From assembly GCF_023074185.1 (NCBI RefSeq), contig NZ_JADPKY010000177.1:1-64000 (forward strand): a DNA stretch of 64,000 nucleotides, written 5' to 3'. Below, one piece after another: positions 53,284 through 61,545 of the stretch (position 1 is the first letter of the stretch; each line of letters begins with the position of its first letter). The stretch comes from Bradyrhizobium sp. 132 (GTDB taxonomy: Bacteria > Pseudomonadota > Alphaproteobacteria > Rhizobiales > Xanthobacteraceae). A program made the translations under genes and the position numbers. Under the pieces are notes generated by a model. The model made no database searches. It was not told the DNA's origin and saw nothing but the letters and a program-made list of their open reading frames with translations.

Positions 53284-53326
53284 TTGCGAACGAGGGTGTT
53301 CCGCCAAGCGAACGCCCCTCGTGCAA
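53284..53326. repeat. Imperfect inverted repeat inside the remnant element
   Basis: TTGCGAACGAGGGTGTTC pairs with GAACGCCCCTCGTGCAA around a 7-8 base centre. It may be a terminator, or a recombination or regulator site near the distal att copy. Confidence 0.4.
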
Positions 53327-53398
53327 TATTATTGCCCATTGGAACCTTGGAGGACCCGAAAAGATTTCCGGTATAGCGAATCATGAAGGAGGATTTTC

Positions 53399-53599
53399 AT
53401 GAAGCGCCACCGGTTCAAACAGGACAGGACGCTAGGCGAGCGGCTTATCAACGAAGCGCGGCTAGCGAGAGAAAAGGCAGATCAATTCCCGGCAGACGAC
53501 GCGGAGCGTGAAGTGTTTTTGAAGAAGGCCCGCGAATTCGATGCCGGCGCCAACATTGACGGATGGCTGAACTCGCGCGGATTGCAACCGCCGAAGTAA
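53399..53599 (+). CDS. 66-residue hypothetical protein in the remnant element
   Basis: ATG 53399 with an excellent site (GAAGGAGGATTTTC). MKRHRFKQDRTLGERLINEA then REKADQFPADDAEREVFLKK suggests an all-helical, highly charged cytoplasmic protein. Similar short proteins (ending in GWLNSxGLQPP) are frequent in Bradyrhizobium. Function unknown. Confidence 0.65.
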   Translation: MKRHRFKQDRTLGERLINEARLAREKADQFPADDAEREVFLKKAREFDAGANIDGWLNSRGLQPPK

Positions 53600-53604
53600 G
53601 GCGT

Positions 53605-53730
53605 ATGATTCTGGCTGATTTACAACTGAGGGAGCTGCGCTTGGCAGCCGACCTAGTTTTGAAACTTGCCATCGTTGGACTGGGCGTCTTTTCGACGGTC
53701 TTAGTCTCTATGTTGTATTTCAATCTGTAA
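53605..53730 (+). CDS. Small single-pass membrane peptide
   Basis: ATG 53605 gives 41 residues; TTG 53641, with GGGAG six bases upstream, gives 29. Both end in one hydrophobic helix (LKLAIVGLGVFSTVLVSMLY) then FNL. It follows the 66-residue gene by five bases and is ended by a strong terminator, so the two probably share a transcript. Confidence 0.5.
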   Translation: MILADLQLRELRLAADLVLKLAIVGLGVFSTVLVSMLYFNL

Positions 53731-53734
53731 GAGA

Positions 53735-53760
53735 GAGGCCGCCTCAAAAGGGGCGGCCTC
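53735..53760. terminator. Bidirectional intrinsic terminator
   Basis: GAGGCCGCC (53735-53743) pairs perfectly with GGCGGCCTC (53752-53760). It lies between convergent genes, five bases after the small membrane peptide and 12 bases past the stop of the minus-strand gene. Confidence 0.75.
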
Positions 53761-53771
53761 GCCGTTAACAA

Positions 53772-54041
53772 TCAGTACCGGCGATAGCCCCGGTGATAGC
53801 CATACGCACGGTGGTATCCGTAACCTCGACGCACGCCATAGCCATAGCGACCGACACCGTAGCCATACCGTCGATAGACCGGTGCCGTGCGGACACAGCC
53901 GTTCGGACCACAAACCAATGCGACGCTCTCAACGTTTGATGTTTGTCCGAGAGGGGCGAGCGGCATAGCCGATGCCGCACTAGCGGTGAACGCGGCGCCG
54001 CTGAGCGCGATTAGTCCGATGAGTGCGAACTTGAGTTTCAT
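53772..54041 (-). CDS. Small secreted Gly/Tyr/Arg-rich protein
   Basis: 89 residues from ATG 54041 behind CCACAGGAGGACACC. Signal peptide MKLKFALIGLIALSGAAFTA ends SASA. A short region with VALVCGPNGCVRTAP (Cys pair) precedes a tail of RRYGYG/HRGYG repeats. Such proteins are common and multi-copy in Bradyrhizobium; function unknown. It lies inside the remnant element. Confidence 0.7.
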   Translation of the reverse strand: MKLKFALIGLIALSGAAFTASAASAMPLAPLGQTSNVESVALVCGPNGCVRTAPVYRRYGYGVGRYGYGVRRGYGYHRAYGYHRGYRRY

Positions 54042-54326
54042 GGTGTCCTCCTGTGGAGCGCTGGAACGCATGGCACGGTAGGAAGTTGCACATGAACGAG
54101 GGATGAGCAGGAACTTAATTTCCGCCAACAATCGTGAACCGGGACGAATGTCTGCAGAATTTCTACCGCGCGACAAATTGATCCACTTTTACAAATCACA
54201 TTCTGTGATTCCGCCGGGCAGCGCACGCCGGGCCTTTTTCGTGCGCATAGCCCCAATAAGGACCATGTCTAATAGATCGATCTCATTATCTACCTGAAAT
54301 CCACTCTCGCTGCGGCTTCAAGGAAA

Positions 54327-54542
54327 TTGCTATCGGCCCAAACGCCTGCTTGGCCGCGGCGGGCACCCACTGCACTTGAGCGATTTAAAGCCAACTTGGA
54401 GCAAATCTCGGGGAGCGGGGACAAGGTGGACCATCAGATCGGCGCTGCTTTCCGCGAGTTGGTCGACAGCGTCATTGTTATGCCGAGGAAGGCCGGGGAG
54501 CCTTACACAATCGAGACCCGTGGACGGCTGGCAGCGTTTTGA
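54327..54542 (+). pseudogene. C-terminal stub of a serine-type site-specific recombinase
   Basis: About 70 codons ending at TGA 54542: ALERFKANLEQISGSGDKVD and then AAFRELVDSVIVMPRKAGEP, closing with IETRGRLAAF. The pattern RELVxSVxVxP...GEP...xxxxGRLAxL is the usual C-terminus of large serine recombinases. The catalytic domain and zinc ribbon are absent upstream. It stops 51 bases from the tRNA-Thr 3' end. Confidence 0.65.
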
Positions 54543-54592
54543 TTAGGGACAAAGGGAGCCCCGATCGGTAAGGCTGCAATGTCGGCTAAATC

Positions 54593-54615
54593 GCTGGTGC
54601 CGGCTGAGGGGATTG
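54593..54615. repeat. Proximal attachment-site copy within tRNA-Thr
   Basis: The 3' end of tRNA-Thr on the minus strand, matching 53136-53158 at 22 of 23 bases. See the mobile element entry. Confidence 0.65.
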
Positions 54616-54669
54616 AACCCCCGACCTTCGGTTTACAAAACCGCTGCTCTACCGCTGAGCTAAGCCGGC
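54595..54669 (-). tRNA. tRNA-Thr (anticodon UGU)
   Basis: Cloverleaf visible: acceptor GCCGGCT with AGCCGGC, D stem GCTC/GAGC, anticodon stem with loop TTTGTAA (anticodon TGT), T-arm GGGGG-TTCAATC-CCCTC, discriminator A and encoded CCA. One G-A mismatch tops the anticodon stem. Serves ACA and other ACN codons. Confidence 0.96.
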
Positions 54670-54833
54670 GACGCCTGGAAAGCGGGCAGGGCTCGGCAAT
54701 GCGCCGAGTTTGTCCCCGTGCGCGCCGCAATATCAGACTTGGTTGGAAAGTGCCAGAACCCGCAAAGATCGTCGCGGGCATGAAACAGGCGGCCCGAAGG
54801 CCGCCTGTTCTGATTTGCTCGACTTATGCCACC

Positions 54834-55325
54834 TTATTGGCAGATGTGCTGGCGGCCGTCGTCGCCCTTGACCCGGGTGCCGGGACGGCAAACGATGCCG
54901 TTGCGAGCCGCGTAGGTATCCCAATTGCCATACCAACCTTGTTCGCTGCGATTGTAGCTGCCGTAGCCGCCGGAATTGTCATAGGCGTACGAGTTGTCCC
55001 AGCTGCGGAACGGTGCCGAGGCAACGGCTGCCGCGGTCCCGACGGCGGCGCCTGCAACCGCGCCCGCAGTAGCCACCGGCCCGAAGCCGTTGTTCGCCCT
55101 GTTCACATCATTGTAGCGGTTCTGGTCGTGGTAGGCCGTTCGCCGATATTGTCGTTCTTGACGGCTGGTGGCGTAGGGGCTGCCCCGTCCCATATTCTGG
55201 CAATTCGCGCTGGGGAACATGGATTGGCAAGCGGCGGGATTGGAGAAGGCCGCTTGACCAAGTGCGGGGCTTGCCAACGCGGTCGCAGCGATCGCGGCCG
55301 CGCCGATCAGTTTCAGGCTCATCAT
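54834..55325 (-). CDS. Secreted conserved hypothetical protein
   Basis: 163 residues from ATG 55325 (a second ATG follows). Signal peptide MMSLKLIGAAAIAATALASP to ALGQ. Mature part: ACQSMFPSANCQNMGRG (Cys pair), a hydrophobic Gly/Ala segment (VATAGAVAGAAVGTAAAVA), a Tyr/Asn/Gly-rich part and YAARNGIVCRPGTRVKGDDGR with a last Cys pair. It resembles Bradyrhizobium surface or periplasmic proteins of unknown role. Confidence 0.72.
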   Translation of the reverse strand: MMSLKLIGAAAIAATALASPALGQAAFSNPAACQSMFPSANCQNMGRGSPYATSRQERQYRRTAYHDQNRYNDVNRANNGFGPVATAGAVAGAAVGTAAAVASAPFRSWDNSYAYDNSGGYGSYNRSEQGWYGNWDTYAARNGIVCRPGTRVKGDDGRQHICQ

Positions 55326-55629
55326 GGCATTCTCTCCATGTTGTTAGACCGTTGCTAAGTGCGACCGTCGGCAGCTCGTTCCGCAATTTGGCGCAAGTGC
55401 GGTCACATCGGCGTGAACCCGCAGGGGATGTGCATTTTGTGGCATGCAACCCGTCCGTCGAGGCGTAGGCCGCGCCGTGGGCACGTTAATGCTTTGATAG
55501 CGCGCTCGCTTGCATTGAAGTGCTTTCCGATCCCTACGCGTTAGGCTTACCGGAATTTTGCCGGCATCCCTTAACCCACTCGGCCCGACGATCCGATAGG
55601 TTGTGGACTGGATAACCGGGATCCTTTCC

Positions 55630-56115
55630 ATGCGCGCCCTGGCGCTCGCAGCGCTTCTGATCGGACTGCCCGTAACCGCTTTTGCCGGCGGCGGCTTCGA
55701 TATCGTCGTTCCCGGCCGCCCGGGCGTGCCCATCATCATCAACAACATCGACGCGTCCTATACCGTGATCGAGGGTACCTGGGGCCTGGGGAAGAACGTC
55801 CAGGTGCAGCCCACGATCTATGGCGGGCGCTATGTCGCCGAGCGGCAGCCTGCCGACGTCGGCCATTACTACCCGACGCTGGGCCTGCGGCCCGGCTATG
55901 GGCGGCTCGAGGTCGAGCCGTCCGCGAACCGCAAATTGCCGAAGCCGGCGGAGAGCTATCACCAGAGCTGGGGCGCGCAATCGGCGCCGCTGCCGGCGCA
56001 GATGGACGTGCCCGTCGATCCCCCGCCGGTGATCCTCGCGCCTGAGATCAACGAGCAGCCGCGGCGTCCTCGGCCTCGGCCACGTGCGGAGATGCCCGGC
56101 AGGCGGCCAGGTTAA
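55630..56115 (+). CDS. Secreted proline-rich conserved protein
   Basis: 161 residues from ATG 55630. Signal peptide MRALALAALLIGLPVTAFA. The core GGFDIVVPGRPGVPIIINNI then SYTVIEGTWGLGKNVQVQPT is well conserved in Bradyrhizobium secreted proteins. The tail is Pro/Arg-rich (EQPRRPRPRPRAEMPGRRPG). Function unknown. The next gene starts 43 bases on, in the same direction. Confidence 0.72.
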   Translation: MRALALAALLIGLPVTAFAGGGFDIVVPGRPGVPIIINNIDASYTVIEGTWGLGKNVQVQPTIYGGRYVAERQPADVGHYYPTLGLRPGYGRLEVEPSANRKLPKPAESYHQSWGAQSAPLPAQMDVPVDPPPVILAPEINEQPRRPRPRPRAEMPGRRPG

Positions 56116-56158
56116 GAAACGACAAAATCCAACAAACGAAAATCAACAGGAGAGAGTA

Positions 56159-56665
56159 ATGCGTCAGATGATTTCGGGACTGGTCGCGGCGGCTGCCGTG
56201 ATGTTCATCGGGGTCGCGCCGGCCGCGGCCTGCGGCTTCAATCCGTGCCAGCCGGTTGCGCCGGTCTATTCCGGCTGCAACACCGGCTGCGGCGGCTATG
56301 GCTATGGTGCCTATGAGCGTCTCGCCGAGCCGACCACGCAGTATTATTACGTCAACCAGGGCCCGACCTATACCGGTCCGGGCGCCTTCGCGCCGTATCC
56401 GACCTATCGTGAGGACGCGGTCGTTGCGCCAGCCAACTATGGCTACGGCCGTGGCTATGGAAACGGCTATGGCTATCGTGCCGCCGCAGTCGCAGCCGGC
56501 GCCTATCCCTATCATCGGCCGTACTATCGTCCGTATCGCTACGGCTACGGCCCGCGCGCCGGCTATCTGCCGCGCACGCACTACGGCTACGGCCCGCGTT
56601 ACGGCTATGCTCCTCGCCATGCGCCGTATTACGGCGGCCATCGCGTGCTGCGCCGGTATTACTGA
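56159..56665 (+). CDS. Secreted Gly/Tyr-rich protein
   Basis: 168 residues from ATG 56159 behind AACAGGAGAGAGTA. Signal peptide MRQMISGLVAAAAVMFIGVA to PAAA. Then CGFNPCQPVAPVYSGCNTGC with four Cys, and a long Tyr/Gly/Arg/Pro-rich repetitive tail (NYGYGRGYGNGYGYR...). A probable low-complexity surface or periplasmic protein. Likely co-transcribed with the preceding gene; a strong terminator follows. Confidence 0.72.
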   Translation: MRQMISGLVAAAAVMFIGVAPAAACGFNPCQPVAPVYSGCNTGCGGYGYGAYERLAEPTTQYYYVNQGPTYTGPGAFAPYPTYREDAVVAPANYGYGRGYGNGYGYRAAAVAAGAYPYHRPYYRPYRYGYGPRAGYLPRTHYGYGPRYGYAPRHAPYYGGHRVLRRYY

Positions 56666-56691
56666 TCGCCTGATCGGCTGAGCCAACGAAG

Positions 56692-56729
56692 CGCCCGTCC
56701 GCGCGATGCGGACGGGCGTTTTGTTTTTT
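56692..56729 (+). terminator. Strong intrinsic terminator
   Basis: CGCCCGTCCGC (56692-56702) pairs perfectly with 56708-56718, followed by TTTTGTTTTTT. It ends the Gly/Tyr-rich gene; its T-run reaches the stop codon of the convergent rlmB. Confidence 0.9.
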
Positions 56730-57558
56730 AAGGCTTCATCAGCCCCAGCCGGCTTGCGCCGATATAGAGCGAGAGCACGGCGGCGTTCGACACGTTGAGG
56801 CTCTTGATCTCGCCGGGCATGTCCAGCCGCGCCACGACGCTGCAGGTGTCGCGGGTCAATTGCCGCAGGCCCTTGCCTTCCGCGCCCAGCACCAGCGCGA
56901 GCGGCTCGCGCAGCGTGACCTCGGAGAGATCCGCGCTGCCTTCACTGTCCAGCCCGACGGTCTGGAAACCGAGCTCGTTCAGCGTGGTCAGTGCGCGGGC
57001 GAGGTTTTGTACCGTCACGATCGGTACCAACTCCAGCGCGCCGGAGGCGGCCTTGGCCAGCACACCGGTCGCTTCCGGACTGTGGCGCGCGGTGGTGACG
57101 ATCGCCTTCACGGCGAAGGCCGCAGCCGAGCGCAGGATGGCGCCGACATTGTGCGGATCGGTGATCTGGTCGAGCACCAGCACGATGCCGTCCTGCTCCA
57201 AATCCTCGATGTCGGGCGAGGGCAGGGGATCGGCCTCGGCGAGCAGGCCCTGGTGCACCGCGTCGGGCGACAGCAGCCGGTCGATCTCCTGGGGCCGGAC
57301 GATCTCGGGCGTGACCGGGGTTGCGATGTTCTCGTCCGCGAGCCGCTTTGCGGCGTTCTCGGTCAGCGTCAGCTTGCGGATCTGCCGCTCGGGGTTGGCG
57401 AGCGCCATGGTGACGGTGTGCCAGCCATAGAGGATGACAGGCCCGTCGGTGTCCGAATCACGCTCGCGCCAGGCCGGCCGGCCGGCCGATTTTCCGGGTT
57501 TTTTGAAGGGCTTACCGCCGCCGCGGCGACCTTTCGGGCCGAATTTTCGATCGTTCAT
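56728..57558 (-). CDS. rlmB: 23S rRNA (guanosine-2'-O)-methyltransferase RlmB
   Basis: 276 residues from ATG 57558. Basic Gly/Lys-rich N-terminus (GPKGRRGGGKPFKKPGK), substrate-binding domain (ILYGWHTVTMALANPERQI), then the SPOUT knot: LDQITDPHNVGAILRSAAAF (motif 1), LALVLGAEGKGLRQLT (motif 2) and IKSLNVSNAAVLSLY (motif 3). It methylates 2'-O of G2251 in 23S rRNA by analogy with E. coli. The longer frame to 57594 lacks support. Confidence 0.92.
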   Translation of the reverse strand: MNDRKFGPKGRRGGGKPFKKPGKSAGRPAWRERDSDTDGPVILYGWHTVTMALANPERQIRKLTLTENAAKRLADENIATPVTPEIVRPQEIDRLLSPDAVHQGLLAEADPLPSPDIEDLEQDGIVLVLDQITDPHNVGAILRSAAAFAVKAIVTTARHSPEATGVLAKAASGALELVPIVTVQNLARALTTLNELGFQTVGLDSEGSADLSEVTLREPLALVLGAEGKGLRQLTRDTCSVVARLDMPGEIKSLNVSNAAVLSLYIGASRLGLMKP

Positions 57559-57763
57559 AGGTCTGCTTGTGTCATGGGTCCCGGAATATGGCAATTTGGG
57601 TGCCTTCGATGGCCATTTTAGCTGGTCGGCTCGGTTGACTTTGCCCCACCGCTTCGCCCATAAACGCGGCCGGTCGCGTCCCTATCCGGGCTCTTGCGGC
57701 TTCATGTTCCATGGCCGTCTTCGGTCGCCGGAAAGGTCCGGCCCGATTGTGCTGCCGTCGAGC

Positions 57764-57849
57764 GGGGGAGTGTCCCGAGTGGCAAAGGGAGCTGACTGTA
57801 AATCAGCCGTCTTATGACTTCGAAGGTTCGAGTCCTTCTTCCCCCACCA
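57764..57849 (+). tRNA. tRNA-Tyr (anticodon GUA)
   Basis: 86 bases including encoded CCA. Acceptor GGGGGAG pairs with the TTCCCCC end; anticodon loop CTGTAAA (GTA); a long variable arm (GTCTTATGAC) as expected for type II tRNA-Tyr; T-arm GAAGG-TTCGAGT-CCTTC. Confidence 0.97.
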
Positions 57850-57910
57850 TGCTTCGCCCTGACGGGCTACGCATGGCGCAGCCGAGCGTAGCCCGTCAGG
57901 GCGAAGCATG
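57848..57910. repeat. Perfect 25-bp inverted repeat fused to the tRNA-Tyr CCA
   Basis: Bases 57848-57872 pair perfectly with 57886-57910 around a 13-base loop. The left arm starts within the CCA of tRNA-Tyr. It resembles a REP-like palindromic unit. In the transcript it would form a stable stem right after the tRNA. Confidence 0.75.
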
Positions 57911-57955
57911 TCCGGCGAAGCTGGAGCATAGCGAAAGCGAAGACGGACTGCTTTC

Positions 57956-58987
57956 TCACCCCATCATCTCTCGCACCATCGGCATCACCTTCCGCCCGTA
58001 AAGCTCGATGCTCGTCATCAGCTTCTCATGCGGCAGCGGGCCCGCCGAATACTTCAGCTGAAACCGCGCAACGCCCAGCGCCTTTGCGGTCTTCGCGATC
58101 TTGCGCGCGACCGTCTCCGGCGAGCCGACATAGAGTGAGCCGTGCTCGGCCTCGCTCACGAACTCGTCGCGGCCCATTGGCGGCCAGCCGCGTTCCTTGC
58201 CGATGCGGTCGCGCATCGCCTTGTAGTCGGGCCAGAGTTCTTCGCGCGCCTGTTCGTCGGTCTCGGCGACATAGCCGGGCGAGTGCACGCCGATCGGCTG
58301 TGCCGGGCGGCCGAATTCCTTGAACGCGCGATGGTAGAGATCGACGAAGGGTGCGAAGCGCGCGGGATCGCCGCCTATGATCGCGAGCATCAAGGGCAGA
58401 TCGTAATGCGCGGCGCGCACCACCGATTGCGGGCTGCCGCCGACGCCGATCCAGGTCTTTAGCGTGCCGTTCTCGACCGGAGGATAGACGAGCTGATCCC
58501 TGAGCGGCGGACGCAGCTTGCCTTCCCAGGTCACCGGCTCTTGCGACAGCAGGGCCGTGAACAGGTCGAGCTTCTCCTCGAACAAAGCCTCGTAAGCCCG
58601 CAAATCAAAGCCGAACAGCGGAAAGGACTCCGTGAACGAGCCGCGGCCGAGGATCACCTCGGCGCGCCCGTTCGAGAGCGCGTCCAGCGCCGCAAAGCGC
58701 TGGAAGACGCGGATCGGATCGTCCGAGCTCAGCACCGTCACGGCCGAGCCGAGATGGATCCGCTTGGTACGCGACGCGATCGCTGCCAGCACGGTCTCCG
58801 GTGAGGAGATCGCGAAGTCGGCACGGTGATGTTCGCCGAGGCCGATGAAGTCGAGGCCGAGCTCGTCGGCCAGCACCGCCTCGTCGACGACGTTGCGGAT
58901 CACCTGCGCGTGCGGAAGCATCGCGCCGGAAGCGTCCCTGGTGACGTCGCCAAAGGTATCCAGTCCGAATTCGAGCGGTGCGGTCAT
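57956..58987 (-). CDS. LLM-class flavin-dependent oxidoreductase
   Basis: 343 residues from ATG 58987. Luciferase-like fold: FGLDTFGDVTRD, VVDEAVLADELGLDFIGLGEHHR (the EHH motif), LGSAVTVLSSDDPIRVFQRFAALDALSNGRAEVILGRGSF and the late GVHSPGYVAETDEQAREEL. It fits the group 1 FMN-dependent oxidoreductases. Substrate unknown. Monocistronic. Confidence 0.88.
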   Translation of the reverse strand: MTAPLEFGLDTFGDVTRDASGAMLPHAQVIRNVVDEAVLADELGLDFIGLGEHHRADFAISSPETVLAAIASRTKRIHLGSAVTVLSSDDPIRVFQRFAALDALSNGRAEVILGRGSFTESFPLFGFDLRAYEALFEEKLDLFTALLSQEPVTWEGKLRPPLRDQLVYPPVENGTLKTWIGVGGSPQSVVRAAHYDLPLMLAIIGGDPARFAPFVDLYHRAFKEFGRPAQPIGVHSPGYVAETDEQAREELWPDYKAMRDRIGKERGWPPMGRDEFVSEAEHGSLYVGSPETVARKIAKTAKALGVARFQLKYSAGPLPHEKLMTSIELYGRKVMPMVREMMG

Positions 58988-59359
58988 TGATGAGGTCTCT
59001 GCGGGCGCAACTGGCGCCTGTCACTGTGGGAGGGATTAGCTTTGGCGTGGAGCTAGGCGGCAGTGACCGGCGCAACAATGCTGCTTCGCGAAACGCAGCG
59101 TTTCCGCTTTTTCATCGTGTCGGGCTCGCCCGCGCCTTCAGCCGGATCGGGCGAACGGATCGACCAGCGTCTCGTGCAGCCAGCGCTGTAGTGATTGACG
59201 ATCGCGACCAGATTGCGCGACAGCCTGCGCGAGGCGAGGAAGAGGTCGTAGGACGGCGGGTCTTGCCGGCGAGGCTCACATCGACATGCCCCGCATTCAG
59301 GAAGCTGCGCGAGCTCAGCCGCTTCATCGCCGTGAGCGGATGGCCGCGCCGCACCGGCG
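58988..59359. other. Gene-free stretch, possible decayed gene on the minus strand
   Basis: No intact gene. On the minus strand, frames near 59160-59360 include SFLNAGHVDVSLAGKTRRP and, in a shifted frame, YDLFLASRRLSRNLVAIVNH, which look like protein sequence and recall the C-terminus of a LysR-type regulator. The identification is weak. Confidence 0.3.
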
Positions 59360-61417
59360 CTACCGCCACATCCCGCGCATCCGGGCGCCGATGTCGACCT
59401 TCGGGCCCTGCGCCGCTGTGCGGGCCGCGCCCGCTGCGGCCTTTGGCCAGGCGGTGCGTTCAAACAGATGGACCAGTTGCTCCGGGATGAAGCGGGTGCG
59501 CGAGGCGTAGACGTGGCGGTCGCCCTTGGCGGCCTGGCCGTGGGTGAAGAAGCGCTGCGGCACCACGAGGTGCAGATCGTCCTTGGCGCGGGTCATCGCG
59601 ACATAGAGCAGGCGGCGCTCCTCCTCGAGCTCCGCGCTGGTGCCGGCGCCGAGATCGGACGGCATGCAGCCGTCGACGACGTTGAGCACGAACACCGACT
59701 TCCACTCCTGGCCCTTGGCCGAATGGATGGTGGAGAGGATCAGATAGTCCTCGTCACGAAGAGGAGGCCCGGATTTGTCGCTGGTCGCATCCGGCGGATC
59801 GAGCGTGAGCTCGGTCAGGAATTTCTCGCGCGAGGCATAGCCGCTCGCGATCTGCTCGAGCTGCATCAAATCGGCGCGGCGCGTCTCGGAATCCTCGTGG
59901 AGGCGATCGAGATGCGGTTCGTACCAGAGCCGCACGCGTTCGAGATCCGTCGGCCATTCCGAGTAACGCAAATTTTCGATGGTGCGGACGAAGTCGGTCC
60001 AGTCGGCGCCGGTGCGAGCTGGCACCGGAAGCTGGCCGAGCGCGGCAAGCGGATCGGTGCTCTCCGCCATCTGGTCGAGCACGCGCTGCGCCGTCGCAGG
60101 ACCGATGCCCGGCAACAGATGCAGAATGCGAAAGCCGGCGACGCGGTCGCGCGGATTCTCTGTGAAGCGCAGCAGCGCCAGCACGTCCTTGACGTGGGCT
60201 GCATCGAGGAATTTCAGGCCGCCGAACTTGACGAAGGGAATGTTGCGGCGGGTGAGCTCGATCTCCAGCGGACCCGAATGCGAGGACGTCCGGAACAGCA
60301 CCGCCTGGTGCTTCAGGAGCGCGCCTTGCTCGCGGTTGGCCAGTACCTCCTCGACGATGTAACGGGCCTGGTCGGCCTCGTCATGCACGGTGACGAGCTG
60401 GGGTTTTTGCGTGGAGGCGCGGTCGGTCCAAAGGTTTTTCGTGAAGCGCTCGCGGGCGAGGCCGATGACGCCGTTGGCCGCCGCCAGCACGGTCTGCGTC
60501 GAACGGTAGTTGCGGTCGAGCGTGATCATCTCGGCGCGCGGCGAGAAGCTTTGCGGGAAGTCCAGGATGTTGCGGACAGTCGCGGCGCGGAACGAGTAGA
60601 TCGACTGGGCGTCGTCGCCGACGACGGTGAGGCCGCGTCCGTCCGGCTTCAGCGCCAGCAGGATCGAGGATTGCAGGCGGTTGGTGTCTTGGTATTCGTC
60701 GACCAGCACATGATCGAAGCGGCCACCGATTTCGTCCGCGATCAGCGCATCCCTCATCATCTGCGACCAGTAGAGCAGGAGGTCGTCGTAATCGAGCACG
60801 TGCTGGGCCTGCTTGGCCTCGACATAGGCCGCGAACAGGCCCTTCAGCTCGGCCGCCCAGCCTGCGCACCAGGGATAGTGCTGGCCCAGCACCTTCTCGA
60901 TCTCCATCTCGGCATTGACGCAGCGCGAGTAGATCGACAGGCACGTGCCCTTGGCCGGAAAGCGGCTCTCGGTCTTCGACAATCCGCGCTCGTGCCGGAC
61001 CAGGTTCATCAGGTCGGCGGAATCCTCGCGGTCGTGGATGGTGAAGGAAGGATCGACGCCGATCCGCTCGGCATATTCGCGCAGCAACCGTGCGCCGATG
61101 CCGTGAAACGTGCCGGCCCAGGTGAGCGCGTCGCGCATGATCGCGGCATTGTTCTCGCCGAGCACTTTTCGCGAGATGCGCTCGACCCGGCCGGCCATCT
61201 CGGCCGCGGCGCGGCGCGAGAACGTCATCAAGAGGATGCGGCGCGGATCGGCGCCGGCGACGATCAGATGCGCGACGCGGTGGGCCAGCGTGTTGGTCTT
61301 GCCGGACCCGGCGCCGGCAATGACCAGCAGAGGGGCGCCCACGGTCGCACCATCGGCCACGCCATGCTCCACGGCGCGGCGCTGCTCCGCATTGAGCGTG
61401 TCCCGATATGTCGCCAC
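59360..61417 (-). CDS. UvrD/Rep/PcrA-family ATP-dependent helicase
   Basis: 685 residues from GTG 61417; a TTG at 61468 gives 702. Superfamily 1A motifs: Q motif LNAEQRRAV, motif I GAGSGKT (35-41), Ia TFSRRAAAEM, II VDEYQDTN, III VVGDDAQSIYSFRAA, IV NYRSTQTVLAA, V STIHSAKGQEW, VI VAMTRAKDDLHL. Shorter than UvrD (about 720) with a reduced C-terminus. It unwinds DNA 3' to 5' in repair or replication-fork restart. Monocistronic. Confidence 0.93.
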   Translation of the reverse strand: MATYRDTLNAEQRRAVEHGVADGATVGAPLLVIAGAGSGKTNTLAHRVAHLIVAGADPRRILLMTFSRRAAAEMAGRVERISRKVLGENNAAIMRDALTWAGTFHGIGARLLREYAERIGVDPSFTIHDREDSADLMNLVRHERGLSKTESRFPAKGTCLSIYSRCVNAEMEIEKVLGQHYPWCAGWAAELKGLFAAYVEAKQAQHVLDYDDLLLYWSQMMRDALIADEIGGRFDHVLVDEYQDTNRLQSSILLALKPDGRGLTVVGDDAQSIYSFRAATVRNILDFPQSFSPRAEMITLDRNYRSTQTVLAAANGVIGLARERFTKNLWTDRASTQKPQLVTVHDEADQARYIVEEVLANREQGALLKHQAVLFRTSSHSGPLEIELTRRNIPFVKFGGLKFLDAAHVKDVLALLRFTENPRDRVAGFRILHLLPGIGPATAQRVLDQMAESTDPLAALGQLPVPARTGADWTDFVRTIENLRYSEWPTDLERVRLWYEPHLDRLHEDSETRRADLMQLEQIASGYASREKFLTELTLDPPDATSDKSGPPLRDEDYLILSTIHSAKGQEWKSVFVLNVVDGCMPSDLGAGTSAELEEERRLLYVAMTRAKDDLHLVVPQRFFTHGQAAKGDRHVYASRTRFIPEQLVHLFERTAWPKAAAGAARTAAQGPKVDIGARMRGMWR

Positions 61418-61545
61418 GAATCGCCCCAGTGAAAGGCCGAGAGTCGGCCATTTCGTTGCGAATCGCAATGCGGCTGGACGGAACCGATGTTAAGACCTAG
61501 GGACAAGACCGCCTTAAGTTCCAACCCGAAAAGCGCGCACCCGGC

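Larger units (their letters stand above)
53136..54615. mobile_element. Remnant integrative element at tRNA-Thr
   Basis: About 1.48 kb bounded by a 23-base direct repeat: one copy is the 3' end of tRNA-Thr (54593-54615), the other lies at 53136-53158. Inside, beside the tRNA, is the C-terminal stub of a site-specific recombinase; the rest holds two small ORFs and a Gly/Tyr/Arg-rich secreted protein and looks less GC-rich than its flanks. This is the arrangement of an island that entered at a tRNA 3' end and then lost most of its content. Confidence 0.65.
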
